Shown here one piece after another: positions 35,938-45,088 of a stretch of 63,908 bases of DNA. The stretch's first letter is position 1, and every line of letters begins with the position of its first letter. The notes under the pieces are model-generated. The model searched no databases and had not been told where the DNA came from. It was given only the letters and a program-made list of their open reading frames with translations. Origin of the DNA: Flavobacteriales bacterium (lineage in GTDB: Bacteria; Bacteroidota; Bacteroidia; Flavobacteriales_D; Sanyastnellaceae). The stretch lies in NCBI GenBank assembly GCA_029242765.1, contig JAQWTJ010000105.1:1-63908 (forward strand), written 5' to 3'. The position numbers and the translations under genes are program-made.

Positions 35938-38789
35938 GTGAATCGCAATTGATTGATTTCGTCGCAAATATAGGGTGTAGCATAATCTGCCAAAGCCGAG
36001 CAGGTACAAATGAGGTTTCGGTCACCGTGGGCGTCGTCAATTCTCGCTACGGTGGGCCAGAATTTATGGCCGTGCAAAGCAACCATCGGATAGGCGGCCT
36101 GCTCGCGTGAATAGCCGTGTTCCCATGTCGATGCCGTCAGTTCGTCCACCGTATGAGGGGCCATACGCAAAGGGTTGTTCTCGCGGTCCCATGCTCCAGA
36201 TTCAATCGACTCAATTTCCTTGCGTATGGAAAGCATTGCATCACAAAAGCGATCGATTTCCTCACGTGATTCGCTTTCGGTCGGCTCAATCATCATCGTG
36301 CCGGCCACCGGCCAACTCACTGTCGGCGCGTGAAAACCGTAGTCGATAAGGCGCTTGGCAATATCGGTCACCTCGATGCCGGCCGAAGCCTTGAACGGAC
36401 GACAGTCCACAATCATCTCGTGGGCCACCGTGCCTTGAGGACCGGAATACAGGAGGTCGTAATGGCCTTTGAGACGGTGGCAGATGTAATTGGCATTGAG
36501 GATGGCCACTTCAGTGCTGCGCAAAAGGCCGGTCGGCCCCAAAAGCCGGATGTAGCCGTATGAAATCAAGTGAATCAATGCGCTCCCAAAAGGTGCGCCA
36601 CTCACCGCTTGGCCCTTTTCACGGCCTGGAAGAAACGGCACCAGATGGGCCGCTACACCGATCGGGCCGACACCCGGTCCACCACCGCCGTGCGGGATGG
36701 CAAAGGTCTTGTGCAGATTCAGATGACAAACATCCGCGCCAATTAATCCAGGCGAAGTCAGCCCCACTTGAGCATTCATATTGGCCCCATCCATGTACAC
36801 TTGGCCTCCCCGCTCGTGAATAATCTCGGTGATTTCCAAGATGCCGGCCTCGTACACACCGTGGGTTGAAGGGTAGGTAATCATCAACGTTGATAGTTGA
36901 TCGGCGTGTTCGGTCGCCTTTTCTCGAAGTTCGTCGATGTCAATATTGCCCTGCGCATCGCAGCCCACCACCACGACCTTCATGCCACACATCACAGCCG
37001 ATGCGGGATTTGTGCCGTGAGCACTTGACGGAATAATACACACATCGCGATGGCTTTGGCCAATGTCGGATTGGTAGGCGCGGATGGCTAGTAGGCCGGC
37101 ATATTCGCCTTGGGCTCCAGAGTTCGGTTGCAGTGAGACGTCGGCAAAGCCTGTGATTTCAGCCAAGTAGGTGCACAGGTCCGCTATGATTTGGCGTGTA
37201 CCCGCAGCTTGAGCCGGCGGACAATACGGATGCAACTGCGCGAAGGCCGACCACCCGATCGGAAGCAATTGAGTCGCCGCGTTCAACTTCATCGTGCAGG
37301 ATCCCAGCGGAATCATGGCGTGCACCAATGACAAATCCTTGTTCTCCAGATGCTTCATGTAGCGCATCATCGACGTTTCAGATCGGTGCGTATTGAAGAC
37401 GGGGTGTTGCAAGTAATCGATATCGCGGAATGAGCATTCGTCGGCATACAGGTCCAATACAGGGGCGGACTCAAATCCGAAAATATCGCACAGGTCAGTA
37501 AAATCCTCCGGAGAAGTGCATTCGTGGAAGGCAACGGCCACGTGCACACCATCGTCGTGATAGCGCAAGTTGATTCGCCGGGCCTCAGCACGGTCGCGCA
37601 GGCCGGTGATGTCGCTGGGCGCAAATACGACCGTGTCGAAAAAACTACTATACACCGGGGGCAGCCCCGCCAAACGCCCCGCTTCGGCGAGTTGAAGCGC
37701 CCAGCGGTGAATCGACGTGGCGATGGTCCGCAGCCCGTCGGGGCCGTGGTACACGGCGTACATCGAGGCCATGATGGCTAGCAACGCTTGGGCTGTGCAA
37801 ATGTTCGAAGTGGCTTTTGCTCGGCGGATGTGCTGCTCCCGAGTTTGCAGGGCCATGCGGTAAGCCGTCTGGCCCAAGCGATCAACCGACGCGCCGATCA
37901 CCCGGCCCGGCATGTTGCGCTTGAACTCCAAGCGCGTTGCGAAGTACGCCGCGTGTGGGCCGCCGTAACCCATCGGCACACCGAAACGTTGGGTGTTACC
38001 AAGCACCACGTCCGCCCCTTCTGCACCAGGCGATTCGAGAATTGTCAGCGCAAGCAAGTCCGCCGCCACTGCAACCCGCACGCCCGCCTTATGGGCTGAA
38101 CGCGTGAATTCGCCGAGGGGTTCCACGCGGCCCAAATCGTCCGGGTATTGAACCAAGCAGCCGTAGACATCATCGGTCCACTGCATTTCTGAGCGCTCGC
38201 ACACCTCCACACAGATGCCCAAATACTGGGCGCGCGTCTGCATAACCTCAAGGGTTGACGGAAAAACGCCGGTGCCGACCAAGAATCGATTCGCACCGGC
38301 CCTTGACTGGACCCTTGAACGCGCATTGAACAGCATGGTCATGGCCTCCGCCGCAGCGGTCGCCTCATCAAGCAAACTTGCCCCTGCCAAATCCATGCCC
38401 GTCAAATCACTCACAACGCTCTGAAAATTCATCAGAGCCTCGAGGCGGCCTTGAGCAATTTCAGCCTGATAAGGCGTGTAGGCCGTGTACCAACCCGGAT
38501 TCTCCAGAATATTGCGACGAATCACCGAAGGCACTTCTGTTGGGTGATACCCCAAGCCAATAAAATTCCGGAAAAGCGTATTCTCCTTGCTGATTTCCTC
38601 CAAATGTTCGAGGTAGGCAAATTCGCGCAGCGCATCTGGAAGGTTCAGCTCGCCTTTAGACCGGATATGCGCCGGGACTGTTGCATTGATCAGCTGATCA
38701 ATCGAATCGTAAGACATCTCCTGCAACATCTGCTGTTGCTGGTGGTCGCGCGGACCGAGGTGACGTGGTGCAAATCTTCCCGAAGACAT
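35934..38789 (-). CDS. gcvP: glycine dehydrogenase (decarboxylating), P-protein
   Basis: PLP enzyme of the glycine cleavage system; decarboxylates glycine and passes the aminomethyl group to the H-protein lipoyl arm. 951 residues, the fused (single-chain) form. It starts with RHLGPRDHQQQQML, the usual FxxRHIGP-type N-terminus. The PLP lysine is in HLNLHKTFAIPHGGGGPG (about residue 690), and the GSCTMKLNA motif is present (about 495). No gcvH or gcvT is in the window. The stop codon overlaps the start of the downstream T9SS gene. A possible promoter lies upstream at 38810-38835. Confidence 0.96.
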   Translation of the reverse strand: MSSGRFAPRHLGPRDHQQQQMLQEMSYDSIDQLINATVPAHIRSKGELNLPDALREFAYLEHLEEISKENTLFRNFIGLGYHPTEVPSVIRRNILENPGWYTAYTPYQAEIAQGRLEALMNFQSVVSDLTGMDLAGASLLDEATAAAEAMTMLFNARSRVQSRAGANRFLVGTGVFPSTLEVMQTRAQYLGICVEVCERSEMQWTDDVYGCLVQYPDDLGRVEPLGEFTRSAHKAGVRVAVAADLLALTILESPGAEGADVVLGNTQRFGVPMGYGGPHAAYFATRLEFKRNMPGRVIGASVDRLGQTAYRMALQTREQHIRRAKATSNICTAQALLAIMASMYAVYHGPDGLRTIATSIHRWALQLAEAGRLAGLPPVYSSFFDTVVFAPSDITGLRDRAEARRINLRYHDDGVHVAVAFHECTSPEDFTDLCDIFGFESAPVLDLYADECSFRDIDYLQHPVFNTHRSETSMMRYMKHLENKDLSLVHAMIPLGSCTMKLNAATQLLPIGWSAFAQLHPYCPPAQAAGTRQIIADLCTYLAEITGFADVSLQPNSGAQGEYAGLLAIRAYQSDIGQSHRDVCIIPSSAHGTNPASAVMCGMKVVVVGCDAQGNIDIDELREKATEHADQLSTLMITYPSTHGVYEAGILEITEIIHERGGQVYMDGANMNAQVGLTSPGLIGADVCHLNLHKTFAIPHGGGGPGVGPIGVAAHLVPFLPGREKGQAVSGAPFGSALIHLISYGYIRLLGPTGLLRSTEVAILNANYICHRLKGHYDLLYSGPQGTVAHEMIVDCRPFKASAGIEVTDIAKRLIDYGFHAPTVSWPVAGTMMIEPTESESREEIDRFCDAMLSIRKEIESIESGAWDRENNPLRMAPHTVDELTASTWEHGYSREQAAYPMVALHGHKFWPTVARIDDAHGDRNLICTCSALADYATPYICDEINQLRFT
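35965..35993 (-). promoter_or_regulatory. predicted promoter inside the 3' end of gcvP
   Basis: On the minus strand, TTG (35991-35993), an 18-base spacer and TATATTTG (35965-35972), a full match to the Bacteroidota TTG-N17-23-TAnnTTTG consensus. It sits 28 bases upstream of the ATG of the T9SS gene, within the last codons of gcvP, and could allow that gene to be expressed without gcvP. Confidence 0.5.
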
Positions 38790-38809
38790 ATCAAGGCCTA
38801 TTAGTTATG

Positions 38810-38835
38810 CAAAATTACGCCGCTTGCCGTGACAA
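38810..38835 (-). promoter_or_regulatory. candidate gcvP promoter
   Basis: TAATTTTG (38810-38817, minus) with TTG at 38833-38835; the 15-base spacer is slightly short. It lies 21 bases upstream of the gcvP ATG, in the divergent region shared with the UbiA-like gene. Confidence 0.4.
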
Positions 38836-38855
38836 TTCGCGGTAATTTTATCGCC

Positions 38856-39689
38856 ATGCGCTCGCCGAGCTTAATGTGGTCCAACTTACTGATAGCAACT
38901 GCTGCTGGAAGTGCCACGATGCACAGCTTGCGAGCCGGTGGCGCGGGGCTTGAAAATCTCCCCATGTTCTTGCTCTGGAGCGTTGGCGTGGCGGCATGGA
39001 CATGGCTGGCTTATTCACTTCACCGCTGGGTGAAGTTCCGTCAGGGAAAGAGGATGCACGACACTGAACGCGGATGGATGCTGCGCCACCGGAAGGCTCT
39101 TGCAATTGGCACATTGGTGGCCTTGTTGACTTCGCTGCTTCCGTTCTGGATGGCACTGGAGGTCGGAGGGTGGAAGTGGCTGTGGTGGGGTGGCATGGCT
39201 GCTGTGCTATCACTGACATACGCCGGATGGCCGGGTTGGTCGGGCTCGGCTATACGTGAAGTGCCAGGTGCTAAACTCTGGGTCATCGCTGGAGCTTGGG
39301 CCTTTTCCACAGCCGCCATGCCGATGGCATTTTTAGGGTTCAGCGCGAGTGATCCGGCACTTTGGTCGGCCATGCTCGCCCGCTTTCTGGTCATCTGTGC
39401 ACTGACCTTGCCCTTCGATATCCGCGATCTAGAACTGGACGACGTCAAAATGCGCACCCTGCCCCAAACTATAGGACCGCGAAAGTCCATTGTTCTCGCG
39501 TTGGGTATGCTGCTTGCGGCCGGCCTGTTAAACCACTCAATGCTCAAATGGTCGTGGATCGCTTATGTTTTCATGGGGCTGCTGATTGCCACGGGGCGTT
39601 ATGGCGCGAATGGGCATCCACACCGGCCGTATTGCTGGCTTGACGGTTCGATCATTTTACTCGGGCTGATTGCGTGGCTGCCGCTATGA
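38856..39689 (+). CDS. UbiA-like prenyltransferase superfamily membrane protein
   Basis: 277 residues with seven to nine hydrophobic helices. The segment FDIRDLELDDVKMRTLPQ (about residues 195-212), followed by TIGPRKS, corresponds to the second Asp-rich motif of UbiA-type prenyltransferases (DxxxDxxxD ... RTLP). The first Asp-rich motif (NDxxDxxxD) is not recognisable: the matching loop reads YSLHRWVKFRQGK, so the protein may be an inactive or diverged member. I chose the ATG at 38856. It is divergent from gcvP and precedes kynU by 33 bases. Confidence 0.6.
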   Translation: MRSPSLMWSNLLIATAAGSATMHSLRAGGAGLENLPMFLLWSVGVAAWTWLAYSLHRWVKFRQGKRMHDTERGWMLRHRKALAIGTLVALLTSLLPFWMALEVGGWKWLWWGGMAAVLSLTYAGWPGWSGSAIREVPGAKLWVIAGAWAFSTAAMPMAFLGFSASDPALWSAMLARFLVICALTLPFDIRDLELDDVKMRTLPQTIGPRKSIVLALGMLLAAGLLNHSMLKWSWIAYVFMGLLIATGRYGANGHPHRPYCWLDGSIILLGLIAWLPL

Positions 39690-39722
39690 TTTTTCGGCTG
39701 ACTTTTGCCAAGATATTTGCCC

Positions 39723-41021
39723 ATGGACAAACTTCTCCCCCTCGACAACTTGCTTCAGCAGGCCCGTGCCCTTGACGCTGGTGACCCCTTGGCGGCGGAG
39801 CGTGCCAACTTTCACATGCCCCAGCATCCAAGTCGAGGAGGCGAGGCGCTCTATTTCACGGGCAACTCCTTGGGATTGCAGCCTCGCGCAGCGGAGCACA
39901 TTATTGCAGAAGAGCTTGAGGATTGGCGCAAGTTTGGCGTCGAAGGTCATTTCAAAAGCCGCAGACCTTGGGTTAACTACCAAGACGAGCTCACCGATGG
40001 ACTCGCCTTGATTGCCGGCGCTCGACCCCTCGAAGTTGTGGCGATGAACACGCTCACGGTGAATCTCCATTTACTGTTGATTTCCTTCTTTCGGCCCTCA
40101 GGAAATCGCACCCAGCTCATGATTGAGGCGGGCGCCTTCCCCTCGGACCGTTATGCTGCGCTATCCCAACTCCAACTCCACGGACTCAACCCCGAGGATC
40201 ACCTCATCGAAATCGCCCCTCGTCCTGGCGAGCACACCTTGCGCACTGAGGATATTGAAGCGCGTATCGCTCAAGCCGGTAACCGGCTCGCCTGTTGCGC
40301 CCTGAGCGGCGTTCAGTATTACACGGGCCAACTTTTCGACATGGCCCGCATCACCGCAGCTGCTCATAAAGTGGGTGCAACGTGCGGGTTCGACCTCGCC
40401 CACGCGGCGGGCAATGTTCCTTTGAAACTGCACGATTGGAATGTCGATTTCGCCTGTTGGTGCGGTTATAAGTACCTCAACGGCGGCCCAGGTTGTGCGG
40501 CCGCCGCTTTCGTGCACGAGCGCCACGCCCGTAGACCCGAACTGCTGCGCCTGGCCGGATGGTGGGGACACAACGCTGATCGGCGTTTCAAAATGGAGCC
40601 GGACTTCGATTCTATGTCAGGCGCTTCGGGTTGGCAGATGAGCAACGCGCCTGTGATGAACATGGCGGCGCTTTACGCCTCACTCGAAACCTTCAAGCGC
40701 GTGGGAATTGTCGCGTTGCGTGAAAAATCCCTCGCCTTAACTGCCTTTCTCGAAAGCGGCATCCACGCCGTGGCCACGGACACTGGAGAACGCCTGGAAA
40801 TCCTAACCCCAGCTGACCCTACCGCACGCGGATGCCAACTCTCAGTGGTGGCCCACGGCCATGGACTTGAGCTGTTCAAGCAGCTCACCGATCGGGGCGT
40901 CATCGCCGATTGGCGTGAACCCGGCGTCATACGCCTCGCTCCTGTTCCGTTGTACAACAGCTTTGAAGACATCGCACAATTCCTACTCCTTCTCGCCGAA
41001 GGACTGCGCACTTCATCTTAA
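39723..41021 (+). CDS. kynU: kynureninase
   Basis: PLP enzyme that cleaves kynurenine or 3-hydroxykynurenine to (hydroxy)anthranilate and alanine. 432 residues. Family marks: FTGNSLGLQPRAA near the start, the AFPSDRYA segment, the PLP-binding GFDLAHAAGNVPL, and the Schiff-base lysine in WCGYKYLNGGPG (about residue 248). The ATG at 39723 is preferred over an in-frame TTG six codons upstream. With the 3-hydroxyanthranilate dioxygenase at 28.1 kb it supports de novo NAD synthesis from tryptophan; kynurenine monooxygenase and tryptophan dioxygenase are not in the window. Confidence 0.95.
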   Translation: MDKLLPLDNLLQQARALDAGDPLAAERANFHMPQHPSRGGEALYFTGNSLGLQPRAAEHIIAEELEDWRKFGVEGHFKSRRPWVNYQDELTDGLALIAGARPLEVVAMNTLTVNLHLLLISFFRPSGNRTQLMIEAGAFPSDRYAALSQLQLHGLNPEDHLIEIAPRPGEHTLRTEDIEARIAQAGNRLACCALSGVQYYTGQLFDMARITAAAHKVGATCGFDLAHAAGNVPLKLHDWNVDFACWCGYKYLNGGPGCAAAAFVHERHARRPELLRLAGWWGHNADRRFKMEPDFDSMSGASGWQMSNAPVMNMAALYASLETFKRVGIVALREKSLALTAFLESGIHAVATDTGERLEILTPADPTARGCQLSVVAHGHGLELFKQLTDRGVIADWREPGVIRLAPVPLYNSFEDIAQFLLLLAEGLRTSS

Positions 41022-41076
41022 TTTCACGCTGCATCAGCTTCAGCATTCGCATTCTTATCTCAATCCCCACCCCAAC

Positions 41077-41766
41077 ATGAGCACCAATCGATACGCCGTC
41101 ATCGGCGTCGGAAAATACGGAACGCGCATCGCCTTGGAACTTGCCGAGCGCGGGGCAGAGGTGGTGGCCATGGATTGTGCTGCTGAGCACGTTGAAGCCA
41201 TCGCCGACGAGGTCGCCCTTGCTATCACGCTTGATGGCACCGACATCAAAGCCTTGAAGGCGCAGAAGATTGAAGATATGGACGCCGTGGTGGTGGCCAT
41301 CGGGGACGACTTCGAATCGACCGTCTTGATCGCCCTGCATTTGCTCGATTTGAACATCGCGCGCGTCATTGTCCGGGCTTCAGGCGAGCATCAAGTGCGC
41401 ATCTTGAAAGGCATCGGCGTTGTTGAAATTTTGACGCCTGAAAGCGAGTTCGCCAGCATCGTCGCTGAGCGCCTGATGAACCCCAGCTTAGGTGGATTCT
41501 TAGAGCTGCCTGACGATTACGAAATTGCCGAGATCAAAGCGCCCTTGAAATGTGCGGGTCGACCGCTTGGCGATATTGACTTGAGCAGCCGTTATAATTT
41601 GAGACTCATCACCATTCGCAGGACATACCCTGGAAAAGATGGTGGGCCATCGGAGGAGCATCTAATCGGTATTCCGAAGGTGGACACCGTGGTGGAAGCG
41701 ACCGATGTGCTGGTGGTGTTCGGCACTGATTTGAATGTCAATCGCTTTTTAGAAGTGAACACTTGA
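41077..41766 (+). CDS. TrkA/KtrA-type potassium transport regulator (RCK domains)
   Basis: 229-residue cytosolic protein. RCK_N Rossmann domain (1-120) with the nucleotide loop VIGVGKYGTRIA, acidic residues at the second strand (VVAMD), and IVRASGEHQVRILKGIGV. RCK_C domain at about 135-225. Such proteins gate Trk/Ktr K+ channels in response to ADP/ATP or NAD(H). No membrane K+ subunit is in the window. It begins 55 bases after kynU. Confidence 0.9.
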   Translation: MSTNRYAVIGVGKYGTRIALELAERGAEVVAMDCAAEHVEAIADEVALAITLDGTDIKALKAQKIEDMDAVVVAIGDDFESTVLIALHLLDLNIARVIVRASGEHQVRILKGIGVVEILTPESEFASIVAERLMNPSLGGFLELPDDYEIAEIKAPLKCAGRPLGDIDLSSRYNLRLITIRRTYPGKDGGPSEEHLIGIPKVDTVVEATDVLVVFGTDLNVNRFLEVNT

Positions 41767-41798
41767 GCCCGCAGCGAGGGAGCTCGGATCTGCGCCTC

Positions 41799-43385
41799 TT
41801 AGCGAATCAGAATCACGGTCCCGAACTGCTCAAGCCAGCGCCCCTCATTTCCGACCCCATCGATTAAAGGGCGGTAGCTTGCACGCCACATATAGGCCCC
41901 AGGCAAGGCCGGCTTGCCTCCTTTATCCATCCCGTCCCAATGCGCGTTCAAGGTCTCACCCGCGAACATCTGCTCGCCCCAACGGTTGTAAACCAGCAAT
42001 TGGAATGTCCCAATGCCTTCGCCATATCCGCCGAAAAAATCGTTGATCTGATCCTCATTGGGTGTGAAAGCGGTCGGGAAAAATACGCTGTCCGAGGGGC
42101 AGAAATCCACGACGTTCATGGTCACAGAATCCGTGCAAGCGCTTTGTAGATGTGTGACGATGATGCTCAAGGTGTCGGGTCCAGTCAAAACCATCGTGGG
42201 CAAGGTTGATCCGTCGTTCCATGCATAAGCACAAAAGGCCTGCTGGACGCTGAGCCACAGCGTGCCCTCCTCCTCGAAGCACAAGGCCGTGTCGGCGGGC
42301 AAGTTCAGCACGGGGGCTGGCAAAAAAGCGGGTTCGAAGTCACCGTTGTCGCCGCAATTGTACGCGTCGACCGTTGTCACCTGATAGATGCCTGGTTCGG
42401 TCACTATAATCGAAGGGCCGACTTCACCGGTCGACCAGGCGTAGACCAGCGGCGGTGTGCCGCCGACAACTTCAGCCTGCAAGGTCAACGCTTGACCGGC
42501 ACATGCCGCGCCGTCTGGCACGACCGCCACCGTAGGCATCGGGTGCACTTCCACTTCGAGCGTATCGGTCATGGTGCAGCCAAGGGCCGTGTTTACGGTA
42601 ACCCAATACGTATCGGAGCTCGAGGCCACCACGGTGGTGGTCGTCTCGCCCGTGCTCCACAAAATGTCGTCGGCTGGGTCCAGCCCCGAGTCCAACACAA
42701 CGCTGTCGCCCGTGCATAAATCTTGGTCCCCACCCAAATACAGCTGCTCATTCAATACCTGAACGAACACCGAGTCAGAGAATTCGCAACCGGGGCCAGT
42801 GGAAATTGTGACCGTGTACCAAGCGTCGATCGGAGCGAACACTTCTGGATTGGCTGTATTGGGATTAAACAAGAACAGTTCAGGTTGCCAATCCCAAGCC
42901 AATCCAGCCGTAGCTGGCGACACTTCAGCGCTGAGAATCAGACCACTCACATCGCACACTACCGTATCATCCATGGCCACCACATCGAGACCTGGGGCCA
43001 CCGAAATCTCAAGAGTGTCCACCCAGATGCAATTGTTCACCGGATCCATCGCCACCGCCCAAATCGTCACGTCTTCTGTGAAGGTGAAGGTGAAACTCTG
43101 CGTCGAAATGCCCGTGAATAGCGACGACGGGTACCATGCATAATTGAAATCCTCGGCGTTGTACTCGGTGCTATTTGCGTAACCGGGCGCAAGGTTGATG
43201 TAAGTGAAGGCCTCCATCCCTTCGCAAACGTAATTGGGATTGGTCGACACGTACGGGAAGCCCGTGCCAGTGCTGATACACGGGTCGGCCCCTTGCGCTC
43301 TGAGTTCAGCACTGGTGCAAGCGCATACAACCGCGATCATCGCAAGTCTCAAAATCATCAATCGCATCGTTTGCATCCGGCCCAT
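41799..43385 (-). CDS. secreted protein with gliding/T9SS type B C-terminal domain, Lys/Arg-free passenger
   Basis: 528 residues from the ATG at 43385; a closer ATG at 43376 (MQTMRLM) is an equally good start. The signal peptide ends near AELRAQ. The passenger contains PKD/Ig-like units with WSTGE motifs (DDILWSTGETTTTV, LVYAWSTGEVGPSI, CAYAWNDGS). The C-terminus is the CHU_C/gliding-motility domain used as a T9SS type B signal (FFPTAFTPNEDQINDFF ... VYNRWGEQMF ... WDGMDKGGK ... GAYMWRASYR). From after the signal peptide (residue 30) to residue 467 there is no Lys or Arg. Probably exported by T9SS and involved in adhesion or surface structure; the ligand is unknown. Confidence 0.85.
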   Translation of the reverse strand: MGRMQTMRLMILRLAMIAVVCACTSAELRAQGADPCISTGTGFPYVSTNPNYVCEGMEAFTYINLAPGYANSTEYNAEDFNYAWYPSSLFTGISTQSFTFTFTEDVTIWAVAMDPVNNCIWVDTLEISVAPGLDVVAMDDTVVCDVSGLILSAEVSPATAGLAWDWQPELFLFNPNTANPEVFAPIDAWYTVTISTGPGCEFSDSVFVQVLNEQLYLGGDQDLCTGDSVVLDSGLDPADDILWSTGETTTTVVASSSDTYWVTVNTALGCTMTDTLEVEVHPMPTVAVVPDGAACAGQALTLQAEVVGGTPPLVYAWSTGEVGPSIIVTEPGIYQVTTVDAYNCGDNGDFEPAFLPAPVLNLPADTALCFEEEGTLWLSVQQAFCAYAWNDGSTLPTMVLTGPDTLSIIVTHLQSACTDSVTMNVVDFCPSDSVFFPTAFTPNEDQINDFFGGYGEGIGTFQLLVYNRWGEQMFAGETLNAHWDGMDKGGKPALPGAYMWRASYRPLIDGVGNEGRWLEQFGTVILIR

Positions 43386-43391
43386 CTCATA

Positions 43392-43399
43392 CAAAACTA
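43392..43399 (-). promoter_or_regulatory. candidate -7 element upstream of the type B protein
   Basis: TAGTTTTG on the minus strand matches TAnnTTTG. No well-spaced TTG is seen. If used, transcription would start next to the ATG at 43385, which favours the internal ATG at 43376. Confidence 0.35.
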
Positions 43400-43453
43400 C
43401 GCCATGCACTTTGCGTTGCACACGACGCTGGCCAATTGACTGACAAGTCGTTG

Positions 43454-45088
43454 TCAATCATTTACTGGCGCTGCGCCGTCGATTGCTTCGCCGGACTCCC
43501 AAATCAAGGTTTGCTCCCAATCCGAGCGAATCTCTATCGCCTGATTTGCCCTGACGGCGCGTTCGGGGTGGCGCAGCGGTACTTGAGAGGCACCCGTCCA
43601 GCGCCCGTCCCCGTTGCGGTCGTCCACCCAAACCAAGGTGTAACGGCCGGGAAGCAGCCGGTCAAAAACCACTTCACCCGCAACAGACCCCCCCGCTGTA
43701 CCAGCCGATTCAGGCGCCCAGCGCACCGGCACGTCGTGCTGGTCGAGCAGCACCCACAACACCGAGGTGGCCGCATCGTCGAACGGCCGTTGAACTTTCA
43801 AAAGGCCATAATGACTCGCCTGATACGCCTTCCAATGCAACGCGGTCGTATCACTCGAGACCCGCTCCCCAAGCAAAGCACCTGGAAAAAATGTCACGGT
43901 GCTTGACACGCCGTCTTCCATCGCAAGCGGATCCACCGTCCACGGCGTCCATGCTCGAACACCTGTCCGATGCAAGGTGTCGTCGCCCATGGCCCACTCC
44001 ACTTGCACCAAGCTGTCGACCAGTCCCTCGATGGGCGCAGTCAATCGCAAGCGTACAGCCGTCGTGTCTCGCGCGTCAAGCTGAGCAGGTGGCCTGGAGG
44101 CAATGGCCGGTTTTAACGGCCTCGTAGGTCCGAACAAGTCAAGCGTGTCGCGCAAACCGCTGTGCAACACGCACGCCTTTGTTGCCCCGCGCGAGGCCAG
44201 CAGTACACTGTCCCCATCGATCAGCCCCGCGCCCTTTCCGTCCAAGAACTCAAACTTCACTTCGCTCAAATCGGCATCCACGAGCTTTAAGCGCAACACA
44301 CCCGTGCTATCTGCCCTTACACCCGACGTGTACGACGAAGTCTGGCCCTTAGGGGCATCGAGATAAAGTGATCGAGAAATCAACGTGCTGTCCGGCCCCA
44401 AAGCCGACTTCACAGGACCGTCCAGCCAGGCAAAACGCTCACCCGGGTCCACCTCAAAGTCCGCATCCACATCCACCAGTGCTACAACATGAAAAGAGCG
44501 GTTGGGTAAATAAGACACGGTGCACACCCCGTCCTCGCCGCTGACTCCCACAAACGCAGGCCGACCAGCGGGTAAACTATCGGAACGCGCCGCGCTTTGC
44601 TCAAACAACATCACCCGCGCGCCGGCCACTGCATCGCCGGTCCACGCATCCCTCAGTGTGAAGCGCACCCGGCCTGTGTCCAACACCGCGCCCGTCGAAA
44701 AGGCGTACACCAAGCTGCCCGCGACATTGCCCTCATTCAGATCTGAAATGGACTCCCCAAACTGGACCACATACGAGGTGGACGGTGCAAGGGTGTCCGA
44801 CCATTGGACGTGGAGTGTCTTGCCTCGAAGCTTGAGCCCCAATTCATAATTCAGCGGAGGCGAGACGATCAACTGTTGCCGGTACGCGCCCAACTTCACA
44901 AACTCATCAAAGTGGATCTGGAAGCCGTTTTGATTGAAGTGTGTTGCACCTAAAGGCGGGTCAAATGCTAAGGCGACCGGCGGCAGACTGTCGCGCAATC
45001 CACCTGTTGGCGAGCCAACCTTCGCGCAGGCAGCGAGCTGAACGCACAAGGCGAGCAAAAACCAGAATTTGATGCTGAAAGACTTCAC
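43454..45088 (-). CDS. Ig-like (Big_5/SbsA-type) domain lipoprotein
   Basis: 544 residues with GTG start overlapping the msrC stop (GTGA). Lipoprotein signal with lipobox LAAC at about residue 21. An N-terminal Big_5-like domain follows (PPVALAFDPPLGATHFNQNG ... IHFDEFVKL ... APSTSYVVQFG, about 35-130), then beta-rich regions including a carboxypeptidase-regulatory-like segment (DAWTGDAVAGARVMLFEQ, about 147-200) and a Ca-loop-like VDDRNGDGRW (about 487). This architecture is common in Bacteroidota envelope lipoproteins of unknown function. It is not depleted in Lys/Arg, unlike the T9SS cargo next to it. Confidence 0.8.
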   Translation of the reverse strand: MKSFSIKFWFLLALCVQLAACAKVGSPTGGLRDSLPPVALAFDPPLGATHFNQNGFQIHFDEFVKLGAYRQQLIVSPPLNYELGLKLRGKTLHVQWSDTLAPSTSYVVQFGESISDLNEGNVAGSLVYAFSTGAVLDTGRVRFTLRDAWTGDAVAGARVMLFEQSAARSDSLPAGRPAFVGVSGEDGVCTVSYLPNRSFHVVALVDVDADFEVDPGERFAWLDGPVKSALGPDSTLISRSLYLDAPKGQTSSYTSGVRADSTGVLRLKLVDADLSEVKFEFLDGKGAGLIDGDSVLLASRGATKACVLHSGLRDTLDLFGPTRPLKPAIASRPPAQLDARDTTAVRLRLTAPIEGLVDSLVQVEWAMGDDTLHRTGVRAWTPWTVDPLAMEDGVSSTVTFFPGALLGERVSSDTTALHWKAYQASHYGLLKVQRPFDDAATSVLWVLLDQHDVPVRWAPESAGTAGGSVAGEVVFDRLLPGRYTLVWVDDRNGDGRWTGASQVPLRHPERAVRANQAIEIRSDWEQTLIWESGEAIDGAAPVND

